NCBI GenBank assembly: GCA_963978545.1
Contig: OZ021725.1
Coordinates: 90,817,305-90,881,304 of the forward strand
DNA length: 64,000 nt
Source of the DNA: Linyphia triangularis
Lineage: Eukaryota > Arthropoda > Arachnida > Araneae > Linyphiidae
Reading direction: 5' to 3'
Position 1 is the stretch's first letter; each line of letters begins with the position of its first letter. The position numbers and the translations under genes are program-made. Shown one piece after another: positions 48,345 through 62,090 of the stretch. The notes under the pieces are model-generated. The model saw only the letters and a list, made by a program, of their open reading frames with translations, searched no databases and was not told where the DNA came from.

Positions 48345-49290
48345 TGTTCATTGTGTTGTATCGTAGTATTTTCCAGGAAGCATAAGTTCACACTGTAAAA
48401 CTTTACAAGAATATTGTTTATTATGATTTATTTGAGTTTTTAAATATAATCTTTAAATTTATGTCATGAAATGGTTACTAAATCGAAATAAGAGAGAATT
48501 ATAGAGAAGGAAACACACATAAAGAGAGAGCGAGAGAAAGAGAGAGATATATAATATAGATAGAAGAGAAAGAGAGAGAGAATGGAAGAGAGAGTAAATA
48601 TTAGAAGAAACATCTGAAAAATTTTATAAGAGGGATTTTCACTCTTTTATAAAAGATTAGTATTATCATTTAGGTAATAAAATAGAGCATGACTAGAGAA
48701 CTATAAAAAGTCCTGTTAGTTTTGGATAACTTTTGCACTTGTTTGATTTGGATCCTATTACACAATAAGCACAATTTGGAATCCATAAAATGCAACACAA
48801 CAGTGTTTTTTTTGCAATTAAAATCTTTAAGTCGTTTTTCTTGGAAATTTTTGAAAAATCTAAATCATCATAATATTATCCATTATGCGGAGTTATGCTG
48901 TCTAAATACATACATATGGACAGATATACAGACAGTTTTTCAAAAGATATTTTTATATGGATTACGAGCAAGTGTCAATTTTTATATAGTTTTAGCTTTT
49001 TTTTTTATAAAAACATATTGTCACAAATAGTGCTTTTCACTGTTAGTTTGCATTATTTAAAACTGTTATAAATTGCAGATTTTCAATTGTTATCAGCATT
49101 ACCCTTAATATTTAATTATTGCGAATTTCACACTTAACAGTTACTTACTTTTTGAAAGTGGCCTAAACAATGCAGTTGAATGTGACTGTTGAAACAAACT
49201 ATAAACGAGATTGAAATAGTGTATTCTCAAAGTGCAATAAATCCGGAAATTATTTGGTACACTTCCGAGAATTTTTGTAATAATTTTGAA
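48345..49290. other. Intergenic DNA with a GA-rich tract
   Basis: Purine tract of GAGA type at about 48517-48596, then AT-rich sequence. The 102-aa frame 48722-49030 has no recognisable domain. Confidence 0.5.
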
Positions 49291-49329
49291 TTTGTTTAAG
49301 ATTGCGAGTATGGAGGAACATGCTATGGA

Positions 49330-49500
49330 ATGAGAAAACAGTTGTCCGTTTTGGGAGAGAGAGCCATAGTCATTTTAGATGAAGAAGAACCCATGGACTG
49401 GGAAGACGTCCCAGCTCCAGTTCATGAGGTCTCATTTGAAGATCCCGACTTCAATCTATGGGTTCCGTTACAACGTTCTCGCAATGTAAGGAGGCAGTGA
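49330..49500 (+). CDS. Short acidic open frame, possible exon, product unknown
   Basis: The frame from ATG at 49330 to TGA at 49498-49500 encodes 56 residues. It stays open upstream to TAA at about 49298, adding some 10 residues. The middle is strikingly acidic and Trp-containing (ILDEEEPMDWEDVPAPVHEV) and codons are less A/T-biased than neighbouring DNA. Near its end it reads CGCAATGTAAGG, a good splice-donor match with GT at 49485, so it could be an exon running from an upstream acceptor to 49484 rather than a complete gene. I do not recognise the protein and no partner exons are evident. A remnant of a retroelement or host gene is equally possible. Confidence 0.25.
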   Translation: MRKQLSVLGERAIVILDEEEPMDWEDVPAPVHEVSFEDPDFNLWVPLQRSRNVRRQ

Positions 49501-51025
49501 GAAGTAAAATCAAGTGGGCGGGTAAGTGGCTTAAAAATGACTCTCAAATTCGTACTCATAAGTTTGTATAAAACATATACTGCACTCCTATTTATTTAAA
49601 ATTACCGCATTGGTAGCTCTAATGTATTCTCGGACATTGTTAAATTGAAAATTAAGTCAAGGATTGTATTTCCATACAATCCTTATCTATGGGCATTGGA
49701 CATGCTCAACATCACCATACCGATTCCCGTTGAAATATGCATGAAATATACCACTGGTAATTATTTAGCGGGAAGTTTCGCCAAAAACAATACTGATCTC
49801 TCTGAAGATATGTCAATGTTCCATTTTATTTCATCATTTGTTCAAATCAATGGAAAATAATCGATCGGGCATTATTCAATAGGAATATATGTGATAATCT
49901 TCAAAGATTTCTATGATTATAGGTTCAATATTCAACCGCATTGTATCCCTTGTTCATTAACAGAAAGACTCTTATATTTCACACCTGTTTTATATTAATC
50001 AAGAAAACAGCTTTGCATCTTTCAAAGAAGCCTCTTTATAAATAATAGTAAGAAGTATGATCTTTTCGAATGCTACTTCCAACAAAAAAAGATACAAGAA
50101 GATGACTGTTGAAGAAAAGCAATTGAATTTCCCTCAATCTCTACTCACTAATAAGACATATTTCATACAACATATTTTTCAAACTTTAATGTATTTACAA
50201 GCGGCAGTTGTTTAACAATCGACAAAATTATTCTTGAAACAGAAGCAAAAATGTTTAATTTCTGATGTTTAATATAAATAAATTAAAAGCTGTTCACAAA
50301 CTTATACCTATGATTTTTATTTATCTTTTTACATTAATAGCATTGTTAGAATTATTTTTTTCTTCTGAATTTTTACGGATACAGCTAATAAATTATGACC
50401 AACTTTCTAGGTGGATAATACATAATTTACTGCTGTCTATGCATAATTTAAATGTGATCGCTTTTTTATCGTGTCATAATAAAGAGTAAGTAAAAAGTTA
50501 CCATAAATGTTACGATGGCAGTAAACTATTTTTTGATATTTTAAAAAGATACTGAAAATTAATTAAAATGTTGTTCATCGTGTTGAAATAATTTTGATTA
50601 ATCTTTTATAGAACCCATAGGGTTTTAAATGTAAATTGAACTAAAATGCAGTATATATCTTTCCACGCTTTGCATTGGGATTTTCCTGGTTAATGGCAAG
50701 CAAAGCTCAAAAAACTTTTTGCGAATTATTGCTACTTTTCAACAGAAAAGAAGACACTACCTGGATGCCATAAAGTGATGCCCGAAAATTCAAAAATGTT
50801 TATATGTTTAAAAATGGATTAAAAACTATGCGAGAAGAACTTTAACTCATTGGCGTAATCTTTAGTAATATTGAATCGCAAGTTTACATTAAAGTTTTCA
50901 CAATTCTGTATCTTTGAAAATGTTTCCATTTGTTAAATAACCTGCGTTGCCATCTGTTTTATTTGTTTCATCTTTTTTACATGGTTCCAAGGTAAATATA
51001 GGATTCTTGATTAGTTTTTGTTGCA
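49501..51025. other. AT-rich intergenic DNA, no gene recognised
   Basis: The 71-aa frame 49645-49860 follows the acidic frame but shows no domain. Nothing else stands out. Confidence 0.45.
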
Positions 51026-51027
51026 GG

Positions 51028-51490
51028 CATTAATAACCTTGTTGGGAACTGGGAATTTATTTTGAGCATCTATCTTATTTAATATTTTGGTATATAAAAG
51101 TTCATTCTTACTATATTATTATAAATGTTGAGATTTATGAGCAATTCTTATTACAAACATTGAAGGCCTTAATTGGGAGCTGTGATCTTATTTTGTGCAC
51201 CCATTTTATTTGATATTTTGTACAGAAAATTGCTTGTTATTCCATATAATTATAAATGTTGAGTAAGCAAACTTTTAGTTTCTCTATTCTTTTAAAATAT
51301 AATCCTAATATAGTTAGGAATATACCAACCTACAATAGATAGGTCCGGTCAATTACAGGACTTTTGAATAGCTTTTTTTACAAACATAGATGTCCGAATT
51401 GAGTGCTTATTTGATAATTTGTATTTACAACATTTGAGCTTTTTCGTACTTTTTTAAATGTTGAAAAAGCAACATTTTAGTTTCTTAATA
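51028..51490 (+). repeat. Diverged tandem repeat, 130-bp period
   Basis: Copies start at 51028 and 51158 (cattaataacctt / cattgaaggcctt). Both then have tattttg.gca.c.at, a tatttgatattttg-like stretch and attataaatgttgag. A weaker third copy spans about 51380-51490. Confidence 0.75.
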
Positions 51491-53057
51491 CACCATTTAT
51501 GATCCCAACTATTCAATACAGAATTAACCAACACTTTCTCTCTCTGATCTTGACCACTCTCTGGTACAGAAACAAAAAACAGACCGATGGATGTCCGACA
51601 AACACCTCCTCCTCTACATCCTCACCATCAAAACCTCCTCACATAAAACCCGTTCATTTCCCGACTCCACATCTCGATAAACGACACTTTTTCTTTACGA
51701 CTCACAAATGAGTCTTTCCCCCATCTCAATCTCTGCCACCAATTCCTACTTTACCACAAAAAACAGCTTTTCACGATAAAAAAATAAGCAAAAAAAGCTC
51801 AAAATCCATGGTCGAAATAGACACGGAAAAAGAACAGAGTGCTTAAGCACAGTCGTCCCATCACGAGTGCTTATTGACGCTCTATAAAAATCCAAGCTTA
51901 TCCCCTCCCTAAAACACAGTTTTCTCCTTCAATCTCCGTTCCCACTGGCCCACTATAAAAAATACACTTACTCTTTCCCCCTTTACGATTGTTTTCCTGT
52001 GGTTTCACTCACCCCATGTGGTTTTGTTTCTATCGTCCCCTCCCCTCCCCTTACTTTAAAAGCAGGATATCCCTTTCCACTCCACCCCCCCCTCTAAAAT
52101 GTTGGAAGAATGAGTCTCAGAAGGCTCTTTGGATAGTATCATTTTATGGTTATGCATTCGGCTTTCTCAGTAACAATAAAATCAGTACTGCAGCTTGATT
52201 TTCTGATTTTTTTATTTGTGTTGTTTCGTTTATATGTGTTCTTTAGTTTTAGGTATTGAAAACGTTTTATTTAAAAAACTTAAAGGCGTGGCATAGAATA
52301 AGGTCAATAAAAAAAAAAAAAAAAAATACATATTGAAATACAGATTGGTATCTAAATTTTAATTGTATGCAATTTAGTTTGAATTTTTTTAATTGTTTCA
52401 AAATTTGTTCGTAAAAATCTTTTTGCTGATAGAGGTTGAATATTCATATAAAAAGCAATATGATTGAAAACAACGATTTCAAAAGAGCTGATGGTAGTAT
52501 AATTTTATCGTTATGCAGCACTTTTACTGATTCAGTTGCAATAAGCACGGAATTGAAACTTGGTTTACTGTTTTTTATTATATGTATATTTTATTTTTAG
52601 AGCTAGTCTCAGATTAAAAGCTTTTTGAATGGATTGCTTCTTGAATCCAAAAGGCGCCGCATTACGAAGAGTGTAAAAACTTTAAAATAACTTAATTTAT
52701 CGACACGTTTCGTTTGAGATTGCCTATTAAAAGATTGTTAAGAAAGTTATTCGTAATAGCACAGGGTATAAAATTATTTTACCCATTTCATGTTTGAAGA
52801 AAAAATAACAAAATAAGGTATGTTTATTGTTTTCTTGGGAAGACAATTTAAAACAGTTGTACACCACAAAATTCTTAGAAAACAATAAACATGCTCTTAT
52901 CTCATTTTTTTTTCTTTTTTTTTTCCAAACATGAAATTCGCTCAGAAATTTGGACCACCCAGTATATTCCTTAATTTGAGAGCGATATTTAGTTAAAAAC
53001 AAATGTTAAAATATTAGAAGTGAAATTGATATCAGAAGGATCATATAATATTAGCTT
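51491..53057. other. Intergenic DNA, no gene recognised
   Basis: About 51530-52100 is C-rich on the plus strand with C/T clusters. A poly-A run lies near 52309-52326. No supported frame. Confidence 0.45.
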
Positions 53058-53061
53058 TTAA

Positions 53062-53329
53062 CCCCTTGGGTACAGATTTATTTGGGAAAATTCTTGCGTT
53101 TTGAACGTTTGGTTCAAAACAATAAAGGAACTTTAAAGGAACACATCCAAACAAATGATTTTTTTAAAGTATAGGTAAACCAACCGATGTTTGACTTAAC
53201 CAATCATAGCTCTTGTGACATTAAAATCCATTCAATCAACCTAGTTTGAATGACGAAATAGGTTCGTCATTATTAACAAGCAAAACAAGTGCATGACGAA
53301 TCTCAGCCGTCAAATGTACCCAAAGGGAT
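53062..53329. mobile_element. Short MITE with piggyBac-like ends
   Basis: The left end reads CCCCTTGGGTACA, preceded by TTAA (53058-53061). The reverse complement of the right end reads CATCCCTTTGGGTACATTTG. Terminal CCC runs and a TTAA target are piggyBac traits, but the right flank is TTTA rather than TTAA. The interior also has a CCTAGTTTGAATGACGAA-type stretch with gacgaa repeated, and no coding capacity. Superfamily assignment is tentative. Confidence 0.5.
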
Positions 53330-55480
53330 GTTTATGTAATCCACTTTCATAGTATTAATTAAATCGGTAAAATTGTTAAAGGTGAAACTTTCATGTTTAA
53401 ACGAATAACTTAATTTACATGTATTTTTCTTTATAGTCATATTCAATTTTGTGGGTTATTTTTTTATTAATTTGTTGTCTTTATATACCAAATGCAGTTC
53501 TGTTTACTGTTTGGCATTAATTCTTAAAGTTTGGTAAAAACCATTTATTTAAAGTCTTAATAAATAAAATTTTGATACTATTTACAAACTTTTTTTTATG
53601 AATATATTAACTTCTTTTACTATTAAGTGATAGTACAAAATAGATTACAAAAGTCTTGCTCAATTTATTTTGTGCTAAAATGAATATGAGAAGTTCTGGC
53701 ACTTGATGTTTGTATTTTCTTAGATAAAAATGAAACATATGTTTTCGTGTTCTTACCAGGAAAAATATTACTAAAGAGCTTTCTTATGTTTGTTTCTTTT
53801 TCTTATTTTCTTATTTCTATAAATCTGTCACTACCAGCTGATATTTAAAAATCGAATTAAGTATAAAAACAGAATGATCACAAATAATTTCATTTTCTAT
53901 ATATTCTTCTCAGATGCAATTATTAAACTAATTTTCCAGCATCTCACTTCATTCTAAATTCATTACTGAGTATCAAAAATATAAGTTTTTATGAAATCGT
54001 AAAAACAACCTACAGCAGAGTTGAAAGACGGTTTCGTTAAAAAAACACACCCTTACAACAAAATACGAGAACTAAAAGCCTTATTTAATTATTCCTCCCA
54101 AAACATTTCTTCTGCATTTTATCCCTCTCTGATTATCTAGAAAGAAGCAAGAGAAAAATATATCAACAGAACGAAAAATATGATTTTTTCTATCATTTTC
54201 AATAGTCCTTTTTGGACAAAAATGAGAGGGGAAAAAAAGTGTAAAGCTCCGATCCCATTAAGCTATATAAGAATGATAAAAAATACCACCGTGTTTGTCC
54301 GAGTCCTTAACTGGCGTTTCATCTCCCTGTAACCGCGAGTAACAGCGAACTTGTCACAATCTATAAAAGAGTAAGAGTGTTGCCCTTTCGAGAAACATTT
54401 TCCGAGTTGGAAGAGTTAAAAAAAGATGAAATGATGAAAGTTTTAAGAGAGACATCTTTGGAAAATGCAGTCATTTCCCTAAGTATAAATTGTTGGCAAT
54501 TAAGGGAACGTACATTTAGTAAATGTTTTAAATACTGTCGCGTGTAAAATACAAAATAATATTTTAATCGGAATAATCATCGATGAGGTTTTTTTTCCTG
54601 ATTTTTGAAATCTAAACAAACATATTGAGTTACCAACAGTATGATTCAAAATTGTTTACAGTGTATGAAATAATTTGTTTATTTGATAGTTGAGATGTGT
54701 AAAGAATATTGCATTTTAATTTTAAAATATTCGTTACCTAGATGAATTAGTTTCTTTTTCAGTGATATTATTAGTGTTATATATGTTTGATATTCTAAGT
54801 AATTCTTCACAATTATGGTATACGTTTAATTTTCAAAGCTATTGCTAAATTTGTTTTTGCCTTATATATAAATATTAAGTAGAATTTACATCAACAATAA
54901 TACAATTTTTTTAGTACTAATAATAACTTAAGCCATTGCATTTTAAAGAATAAAGATAAACAATTGAATAATTATTAATACAAACTTTAGATCTTATTTT
55001 CCGATTGGAAAGGTTGTTTTTGAAAAAGGGAAGTATAAATTCATTATATATTAGTAGTGCTATCAGTTAACAAAAAATACATCTATAACTAAATATTAAT
55101 TTAAGCCATGTTTGTATAATGTTCTAAAAATAATCATCTATTTAAAAGTGTATTAATTATGCCTAATAAGATAAAATATAGTTGACAATTAATAGTTAAG
55201 TATTTAACTAAATGTAATCCCATCAAGAAGAAAACAGATATAAATATATTTTGAGACATGAAATGATACACTTAAAGGTTTTCCTGTTTAGCTAAATCCT
55301 ATATTAAATACATCACATTTTATGTATATTTTAAATTCTATCAAATAAAAAGTGTATTCAGTTATAAAATAATGTTATTTTGAAAGTGTATGATTTTTAA
55401 CTATATTAAACTAGCTCAAACTAACTAAATTAGTTTTTAGTTTTAAAATATAGAAAGAAAAAAAAAGAAAAAGAAAAAAA
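53330..55480. other. AT-rich intergenic DNA, no gene recognised
   Basis: Only about 54230-54420 is less AT-rich. No RNA, frame or repeat unit supported. Confidence 0.5.
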
Positions 55481-57660
55481 AACATCGACTCAAATACTTA
55501 TGCCATACTAAAACAAGCTATCTTTATTAATACCATGGATTAATTGCGAGACAAGCAATTCTTTACTGAAATCTCATTTATTGTGCTGAAAGCGAAGACA
55601 CATAAAATAAATTAAACTGAATTTATTTTTTCATATCTAAGTAACCCACATTTTAAAGTACTATTCTTTTGGAAAAATATGAAAAGGAATCACAGATGCG
55701 AAAAGGCTTTATTTACATGATCAAATGCCGGCTTTACAAATCCGAATTATCAAAACGATCTTACGATTCCTACACGACCCCTTTCACTTCAAAACAAAAC
55801 ACTAATATCAAGAAGCACTTCCGAATAAGAACAACTTTTTTACTCTCGCCTCCTTCTTCACTTACAAATCCTGCAACTACAATGTCAAACATTATTGCCC
55901 TCACAAACTCACCCCCCCCCATTCCTACAACTAAACCAAAAGAGCACTCCCTCTCCCCCCACCCCCGTCTTTTTCCAAGTAATATAAGGAAACATTTGCT
56001 AATTGTTTCCCATCCGCCATACCGCACTCTCTGGTAATTTTTGTTGACATCTTTAATGAATTTGTAGTAATCAAATTGCTCTTCAAGTAAAACTAGGGAG
56101 GGTTACAGGCGACAATCTTCTCCCCCCCCCCCTCTCCCATCCAACCTCCCCTCACCACTAGCCTTATTTGCCGATACTGAAAAGCTTCTCCTCAAACTCT
56201 TGGTAATTATGATGGAAGTTAAAAAAAATCTCGATGAAAAAATCGGTCGATTGCTACACTGCCATTTTCTATACCTTGAGGTGGATTTTAGGCGGTTTGA
56301 AGTATTGGAGGTGGAAGGTATGGCCTCTCTAACCCAAGTCACACTCACTACCCCCCTCTCCCTTCTCCCCTTTAAAAATCGTCTGTTAATGGCTTCAGTT
56401 CAGTAATTAAAGGAAACTGGTGTTTGCTTAGTATCTTCTATCGCTAGCACAATCGTTTGGGAGTTTTTCGGATTTTTCACCATGGGAAAATAGCTTTTGT
56501 GTCTACTTTCCCCCCTCCCTAAATGCTCATTTTTTATGCACCTCTAGAAATGATCGTAAGATTCATAATGATTCTACGATAAAAAGGTTTCGGATACAGT
56601 GAAGTGCACTAAATAAAAAAAGTCGATTTTTGTAATTTTTTTCCCTTTCGAGTTTTTTTTTATTATACCATCTCGGTTCATTGCGGAGTCTATTATAAAT
56701 ATTGGGCATTCAAACGAGTTTTTTTTTGCTATCGTGAAGGTATTTTCTTTGTGAAGAAATCGCTAAAATTGCGATTTATAATGTCTATACACTGAGAACT
56801 TTTTTTCTAGTATATTCGAAGCATTTTTTATTTTCAATAGGTGTAGCCCGTCGTTTATTTTTCTTTATATTCATTGGTTTTTCTGAAAATAATTTCGTTT
56901 TCATCAGAATTGATTATAATAAAGGAAATACCTTAGTTTTCATCTGAAGGCAATAATTGATTTTTACTATTAATTTATGCTGTGGATAGCTAATGCTCAA
57001 GAAGAAGATTTGAAGTTCTCTTTTTTTGTAGGGCTTTGTTCTATAATTTTTTTTTAATGATATATCCCGTTTTACTTGTTTTTAATCAACGGATGTGGAA
57101 CGGAGCAATTGTTAGGAGTGGTGTTCTTAAAAATTTACGCTACTCCCAATCGATTATTTTCATTTCATTGCAACTCTAAACCAAAGAACGTGGTTGAATT
57201 TTGAAAATATGTCTTAAGCTTTCTGCACTTTTATTATAAATTTAATTAATTTATCAATTAATTTCTCTTGTTCAGCATATTATGAATTCTTTAAGTTACG
57301 AGAATATTCAGAAAATAATGCTTGGGAATTTTACCATAACATTGGTATTTTTCTGTACTATATTTGAATATTCCAATTTTGATTTTGTATATTTAATCAA
57401 TCAAATTTTAGTACATTTCCTTCAAAATATTTTTCTAATTTTTAAACTACTTGCTCATTGTTTACTTTTTTTTTTATTTAGTAACTAAGTTATTAAAACC
57501 TTTTTTGAACAAAATTTCCAGATTGCTGTATTTTGAATGAAATATTTTAATTCCTTAAGTAAATTATATAAATATGTAGTTCAATAAATACATTCTTTTC
57601 ACTTGAAGCATTTTACTAAACCTTAAAATATAAGAGTTGTTTATTTTGAAGTGTATGTAT
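55481..57660. other. Intergenic DNA, no gene recognised
   Basis: C-rich runs at about 55911-55920 and 56120-56131 lie in a less AT-rich patch (55660-56560). The 122-aa frame 55669-56037 and overlapping minus frames read this low-complexity C-rich DNA and show no domain. Confidence 0.45.
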
Positions 57661-57663
57661 TAA

Positions 57664-57667
<4 letters not shown>

Positions 57668-57697
<30 letters not shown>
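57668..57697. repeat. (AT)n microsatellite, about 30 bp
   Basis: Alternating A and T following TAAATAAA. Confidence 0.95.
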
Positions 57698-57700
<3 letters not shown>

Positions 57701-57819
57701 ATAAGCATATCACATAATGTATAAAAAAAATTTCTTATTTAAGTTTATCACTAAATACGTTATATATAACAAATAATTAAATTTTGAGGAGGATAAAACA
57801 GTAAAAGTAGTTGTTATAC

Positions 57820-57892
57820 AATATTACTTATTTACAAGCTGTTATCACTATATTACTTATCTATAAGCTATTATCACTATATTACTTATTTA
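57820..57892 (+). repeat. Short tandem repeat, about 30-bp period
   Basis: attacttatctataagctat-type units repeat more than twice with small changes (tattactta, aagct.ttatcac). Confidence 0.85.
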
Positions 57893-59880
57893 ATACGCTT
57901 AAAGTGGAATTTTATTAAAATAATTTTTCCGAACATCATTTTAAAAATATGTATCAAGGAAGTAAAAAAAGAGTATAATTAAATCATAACATTTATGTTA
58001 TAAGATTCATAATATTTACTTTTACCAAGTCAAAGAATAACAAAAGAGAATACGAAATAAAGGATTTATCAACCCATTTCACATTATATTTCCAAGTTGA
58101 TGTTGAACGCGATCAAGAATACACACACTGCAGACGGTCCCCTTATATTTATCTCACTTCTAAATCTGAAAACCTCCATCGAAAAGAAACGACTGTCATT
58201 TCAACCCAAACAGGGTTGTTTTTAAATGATGGCTTCGTGGACAATAAAAAAAACTTTCCACTCAATAGGAGCACTGTTCCATTTTATGACGCTCGCATGT
58301 TCACATTAATCTTTAGATATTGGTTGATCGCAAACGTTTTACGAGGTATTACTGCAAAAATAAGGAATCCTCTTCTTTTTTTTGTGCGTGTGTTTTTATT
58401 TAACTTTTACGGGTTGAAAAGCCGCATCGTGGACATCAAATTTGGAATTGAAGAATTGACTTTAGATATTAAAAATGTCATTCGTGACTGGGCAATAATA
58501 TGGGTACATTTATTGTGGATCGGGTAAAAGAGATGAGATTAATCGGTTCGGAAAATGTATTTGATTTTTGTTAGGTATTTTGTATCGTTATCGATTTCCT
58601 TTTCATTTTGTTTGAATGTGGGGGTTTACTGTAATTTGCCGATGACTGTTTCCTGAACTTTTTATTCCATAAATGGATTGTAGCAGGATCTGAAATGAAA
58701 GTAATGAGATGAGTTTGAGTTGTTTAGGTTTACAAAAATATTTTAATTGTCTACGTAAAAATTTTTGGCTTTTAATGATAAAGATCGGATTACTGAATTT
58801 TTTTTTTTACAAGTAATTTTTAATAACTAAAGGATTATGAAATAATTTATAAGTTGGCCACAAAACAAATGTTATATTTTTACAATGTTTAAATTAAATA
58901 AAAAAAATAAAAAATCTTTCGAAAACAATTAATTATCTTAATAACGGTGTTTAAATAATTCGGTTGCATCGAATCTCAATTTTGTTTTTTAAAAATATGC
59001 AAATATTGACTTTATTTGAGAAAATACATTACCACTTACTGCAAAAACATATTTTTAATCCAGTATAACATTTAAAAAAAGAAAAAAAAAAAAAGAAAAA
59101 AAAATCAGGATCGTTGAATGATGTGCCATTTTTGTAAAACAAAATCCATTGTGTAAAAAAATTTCTTAGATATGAGTATTTAAAATTTTATAAAGGTTAT
59201 CACACAATGAGTTTCTTTTAAAATATTTATAAATAAAATCTATAGTAATATTTCAGTAACTGAAAATAATTCATAAAACAAATCAGTAATCTATAAAAAA
59301 CTGTATTAAACATTTAATCAATTTATATAGGCTATTTCTTTCAGAGAACATTATCAAAAGAATAACATTTTCAACAAAGCTGCAATTTCAAAATTACAGC
59401 GCAAAAATATTAAAAATAATTGGTGAAACGTTCGCGTAGTTCCTTCAGAGTCAGTTTAAAAACATCCTGGCGAATTGACGCCTTGATTACCACAGTTCTA
59501 AGTTCCGGATTTTGTTAGTCTAATGTTCAGTGAATTGTAATGTAATGGAATTATTGCTTCCTTTGAAGCATTTAACCTACTTGGATCACTCTACATTTCT
59601 ATTTGTTAATAAAATATGAGCAAGAGCTTCTAACTCTTAAATAAACTATTCGGTAACTATACATACAATCTCCACTCCATAACAAACAGTTTACTTCGCC
59701 TTTTACACAATCGTAAATCCCTTAAAATCCACTATCCAAGAGATCTGCACGACAGACATAAATTCTTCTCCCATATTTAACTCCGTCTTTTCCCACTCCA
59801 TTTACCATCGCTTTTATTTCCCACAGAAGCGAAAACAATTTTTTTTTTCTTTTTTACTCACTTCCGAAAACCATCCGTCG
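57893..59880. other. AT-rich intergenic DNA, no gene recognised
   Basis: The 103-aa frame 58216-58527 crosses a slightly GC-richer patch but has no recognisable domain. Confidence 0.45.
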
Positions 59881-60480
59881 TTCTAATTCGCAGTTCCGCA
59901 GTGACTAGAAAGCGTAACAGCGGAAAACGAATATGGCGCATTCTTTCACATTCGAGTGGTGCGTTTTATATATATGGCAAAAGCGAGAACGAAATCGAAA
60001 AGAGAAAACTCCCCCCCCCTCTCCTTCGCCAAACCCCCTTTTAACATTACGCGCGATCGCCAAAGCGTGAAAATTCTCGCGCCAAATAAAAGAAGATTCC
60101 ACCCCCTCCCCATCCTCCAAATCTCCATTTCCTTAACAGCTTTTGAAATTAATTTTATTTTCCGGATGGATTTCAAAATGTTTATTTAATTGCGCCAATT
60201 CGGATGCCCCGAAGTCAATTTCAACCTCTCTCTCTGCTTCTTTAAAAGAATAAGAGTGAGGGGGGGTGCTAAATTACTTTCTCTTTTATTTTTATTTTTT
60301 TTCCTCTTTCTCCTCGGCAGTCATTTAAACAAAAGAAAAAAAGTGCGAAGTAAAGACTAAAATACTAATAATAAAAAAAAGAGCAGTGAATCCAAACCTC
60401 GAGGCGCAAATGAAATTATGACTAATTCTCCGGAATTGTTTCGAGAGGAGGTTCTTAGGAGTGGTCTTTTAATTAGAAAG
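59881..60480. promoter_or_regulatory. Candidate regulatory patch with an E2F-like site
   Basis: CTCGCGCCAAATAAA (about 60076-60090) fits an E2F-type site and lies near TTTATATATATGG (about 59965), a possible TATA-like element. Several CG-containing words occur while the flanks have few. No transcript start can be shown. Confidence 0.25.
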
Positions 60481-62090
60481 GAAACACACACTCGGTTAGG
60501 CACTTGTAGATGGAAATTAAACTTGTTGAATGCTGTTTTATTTGTTCAAGAAACGTAATTATGTTTATTTTGACTGGCCTTATTAATTTCTCGGTCTCGC
60601 TGAACAGTCGGGTTTAGTTCCGGATGAATAGAAAGTGGTTGGGCTTTGTTTAATATGAGAAGTGGGATTATTATTCGTGAGTTAAGTAAAAGAGTTCTTT
60701 TCAAACACTGATGAAGACTTTTCTTCCAGGGTAAGATATATTATACAGTGTGAGTTATCTTATTTTGAAGTTTAGGAATTGTGGGATGTTTGCTGAAATA
60801 TGGGATAAATTAATCACCCAAATCTATCAAGAAATTAAGTAATATTTATATGATTTTTTTTTTATTTTTGTGTTTTAACATGAAGATTATTTGCTTGTTT
60901 ATTACTAATTATAAATTTCTAAGTAAAATTATTTGCATGCGCATTTCAAATAACAACTATTTTGTACATAGGTGTATCAAATAGATGTGATATCTATACA
61001 AAGTAGAAGAAAAGGAGAAAATAAATATTTAAAAGTTAGACACAAAAGAAAACTTTACCGTTTATTTGAAATAAATATGATGTACAGTTAGTATAAGTAT
61101 CAGTTAGCAACATAAAAATTGGTCGGAAGTTAAAAGGAAATTGTTATCTTAAGTCATTCGTAAGTGTTTAATTATATATTTTATTTGATTAACATTTACT
61201 TACATATGTTTTAGTGTTTTTTGATTTGGCATCAGATGAATAGTCTTTAAAGTTATCTTCTTAAACCTTGAGACGGAAATAGTGTCTAGTCGTTCTGTTT
61301 TTAATAATATACAACAGATGAAAAATGTCAGGCTCATTTTCAGAACTGTTAAATAAGTTATAGAATTCTCAATATCTCTGAAAGAAGTTGTACTAGCACA
61401 TCTAAAATTTTGGTTGAGTTGGAAAGATCTTTACAATCATATACTTTTACCGTTTTTATCATAGATAGCTCTCGTTAAATATAATTAATGCTTAATTACA
61501 TAATTTAATTATTTAATTTCAGGTTATATGGCAGTTTTTATAAACAAGCCCATAATTGTGACGACTGTTGTGCGATCTGTACTTTTAAACAAGACTAAGC
61601 TCGAATATTAGCATAATCACAGAACTAGTTCTAGAATTTTGACAATTGAAGACAAATAATCATTTTGCTATAATATTTTTAAATAGTCTTTTGTTTATAA
61701 AAGATTAACAGATTTAAGATTAATCACCATGATCCCAGTTCCCTTCCGGTGAAAACATGATGACAAATAAACAAAACTTTTGTTGAGCTTCCATAGTTGT
61801 ATCTCGACTAGTATTTCATAGCTGAACATATTCCTATAAGCGGTCTATTCGTAGAATGTGTGTAAATATCGCCAAGCGAATTTGGCTCCTTTTAGTAGGG
61901 GATAAAGTTTCACACTTAGCAACATTTACATTTGCCACACATACGCAACAAAGATTTTATTGTAACCTAAATTTTCCTTCACAAACATGCAACTTTATTA
62001 ACTTTTATTTTTTGTAAATAATTTGCATATTATATCACATTTTATTGATTATTTTCATATTCCTTCTATTTTCAGTCATCGTTTAGTATT
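60481..62090. other. AT-rich intergenic DNA, nothing recognised
   Basis: No gene, RNA or repeat structure seen. Confidence 0.5.

Noticed and set aside
48722..49030. 102-aa frame as a membrane protein
   Set aside because: Hydrophobic stretches arise from T-rich codons (F, I, L, Y); no conserved motif and no coding-like composition.
55669..56037. 122-aa frame
   Set aside because: Basic, Thr/Pro-rich translation of C-rich DNA with an open antisense frame; no domain.
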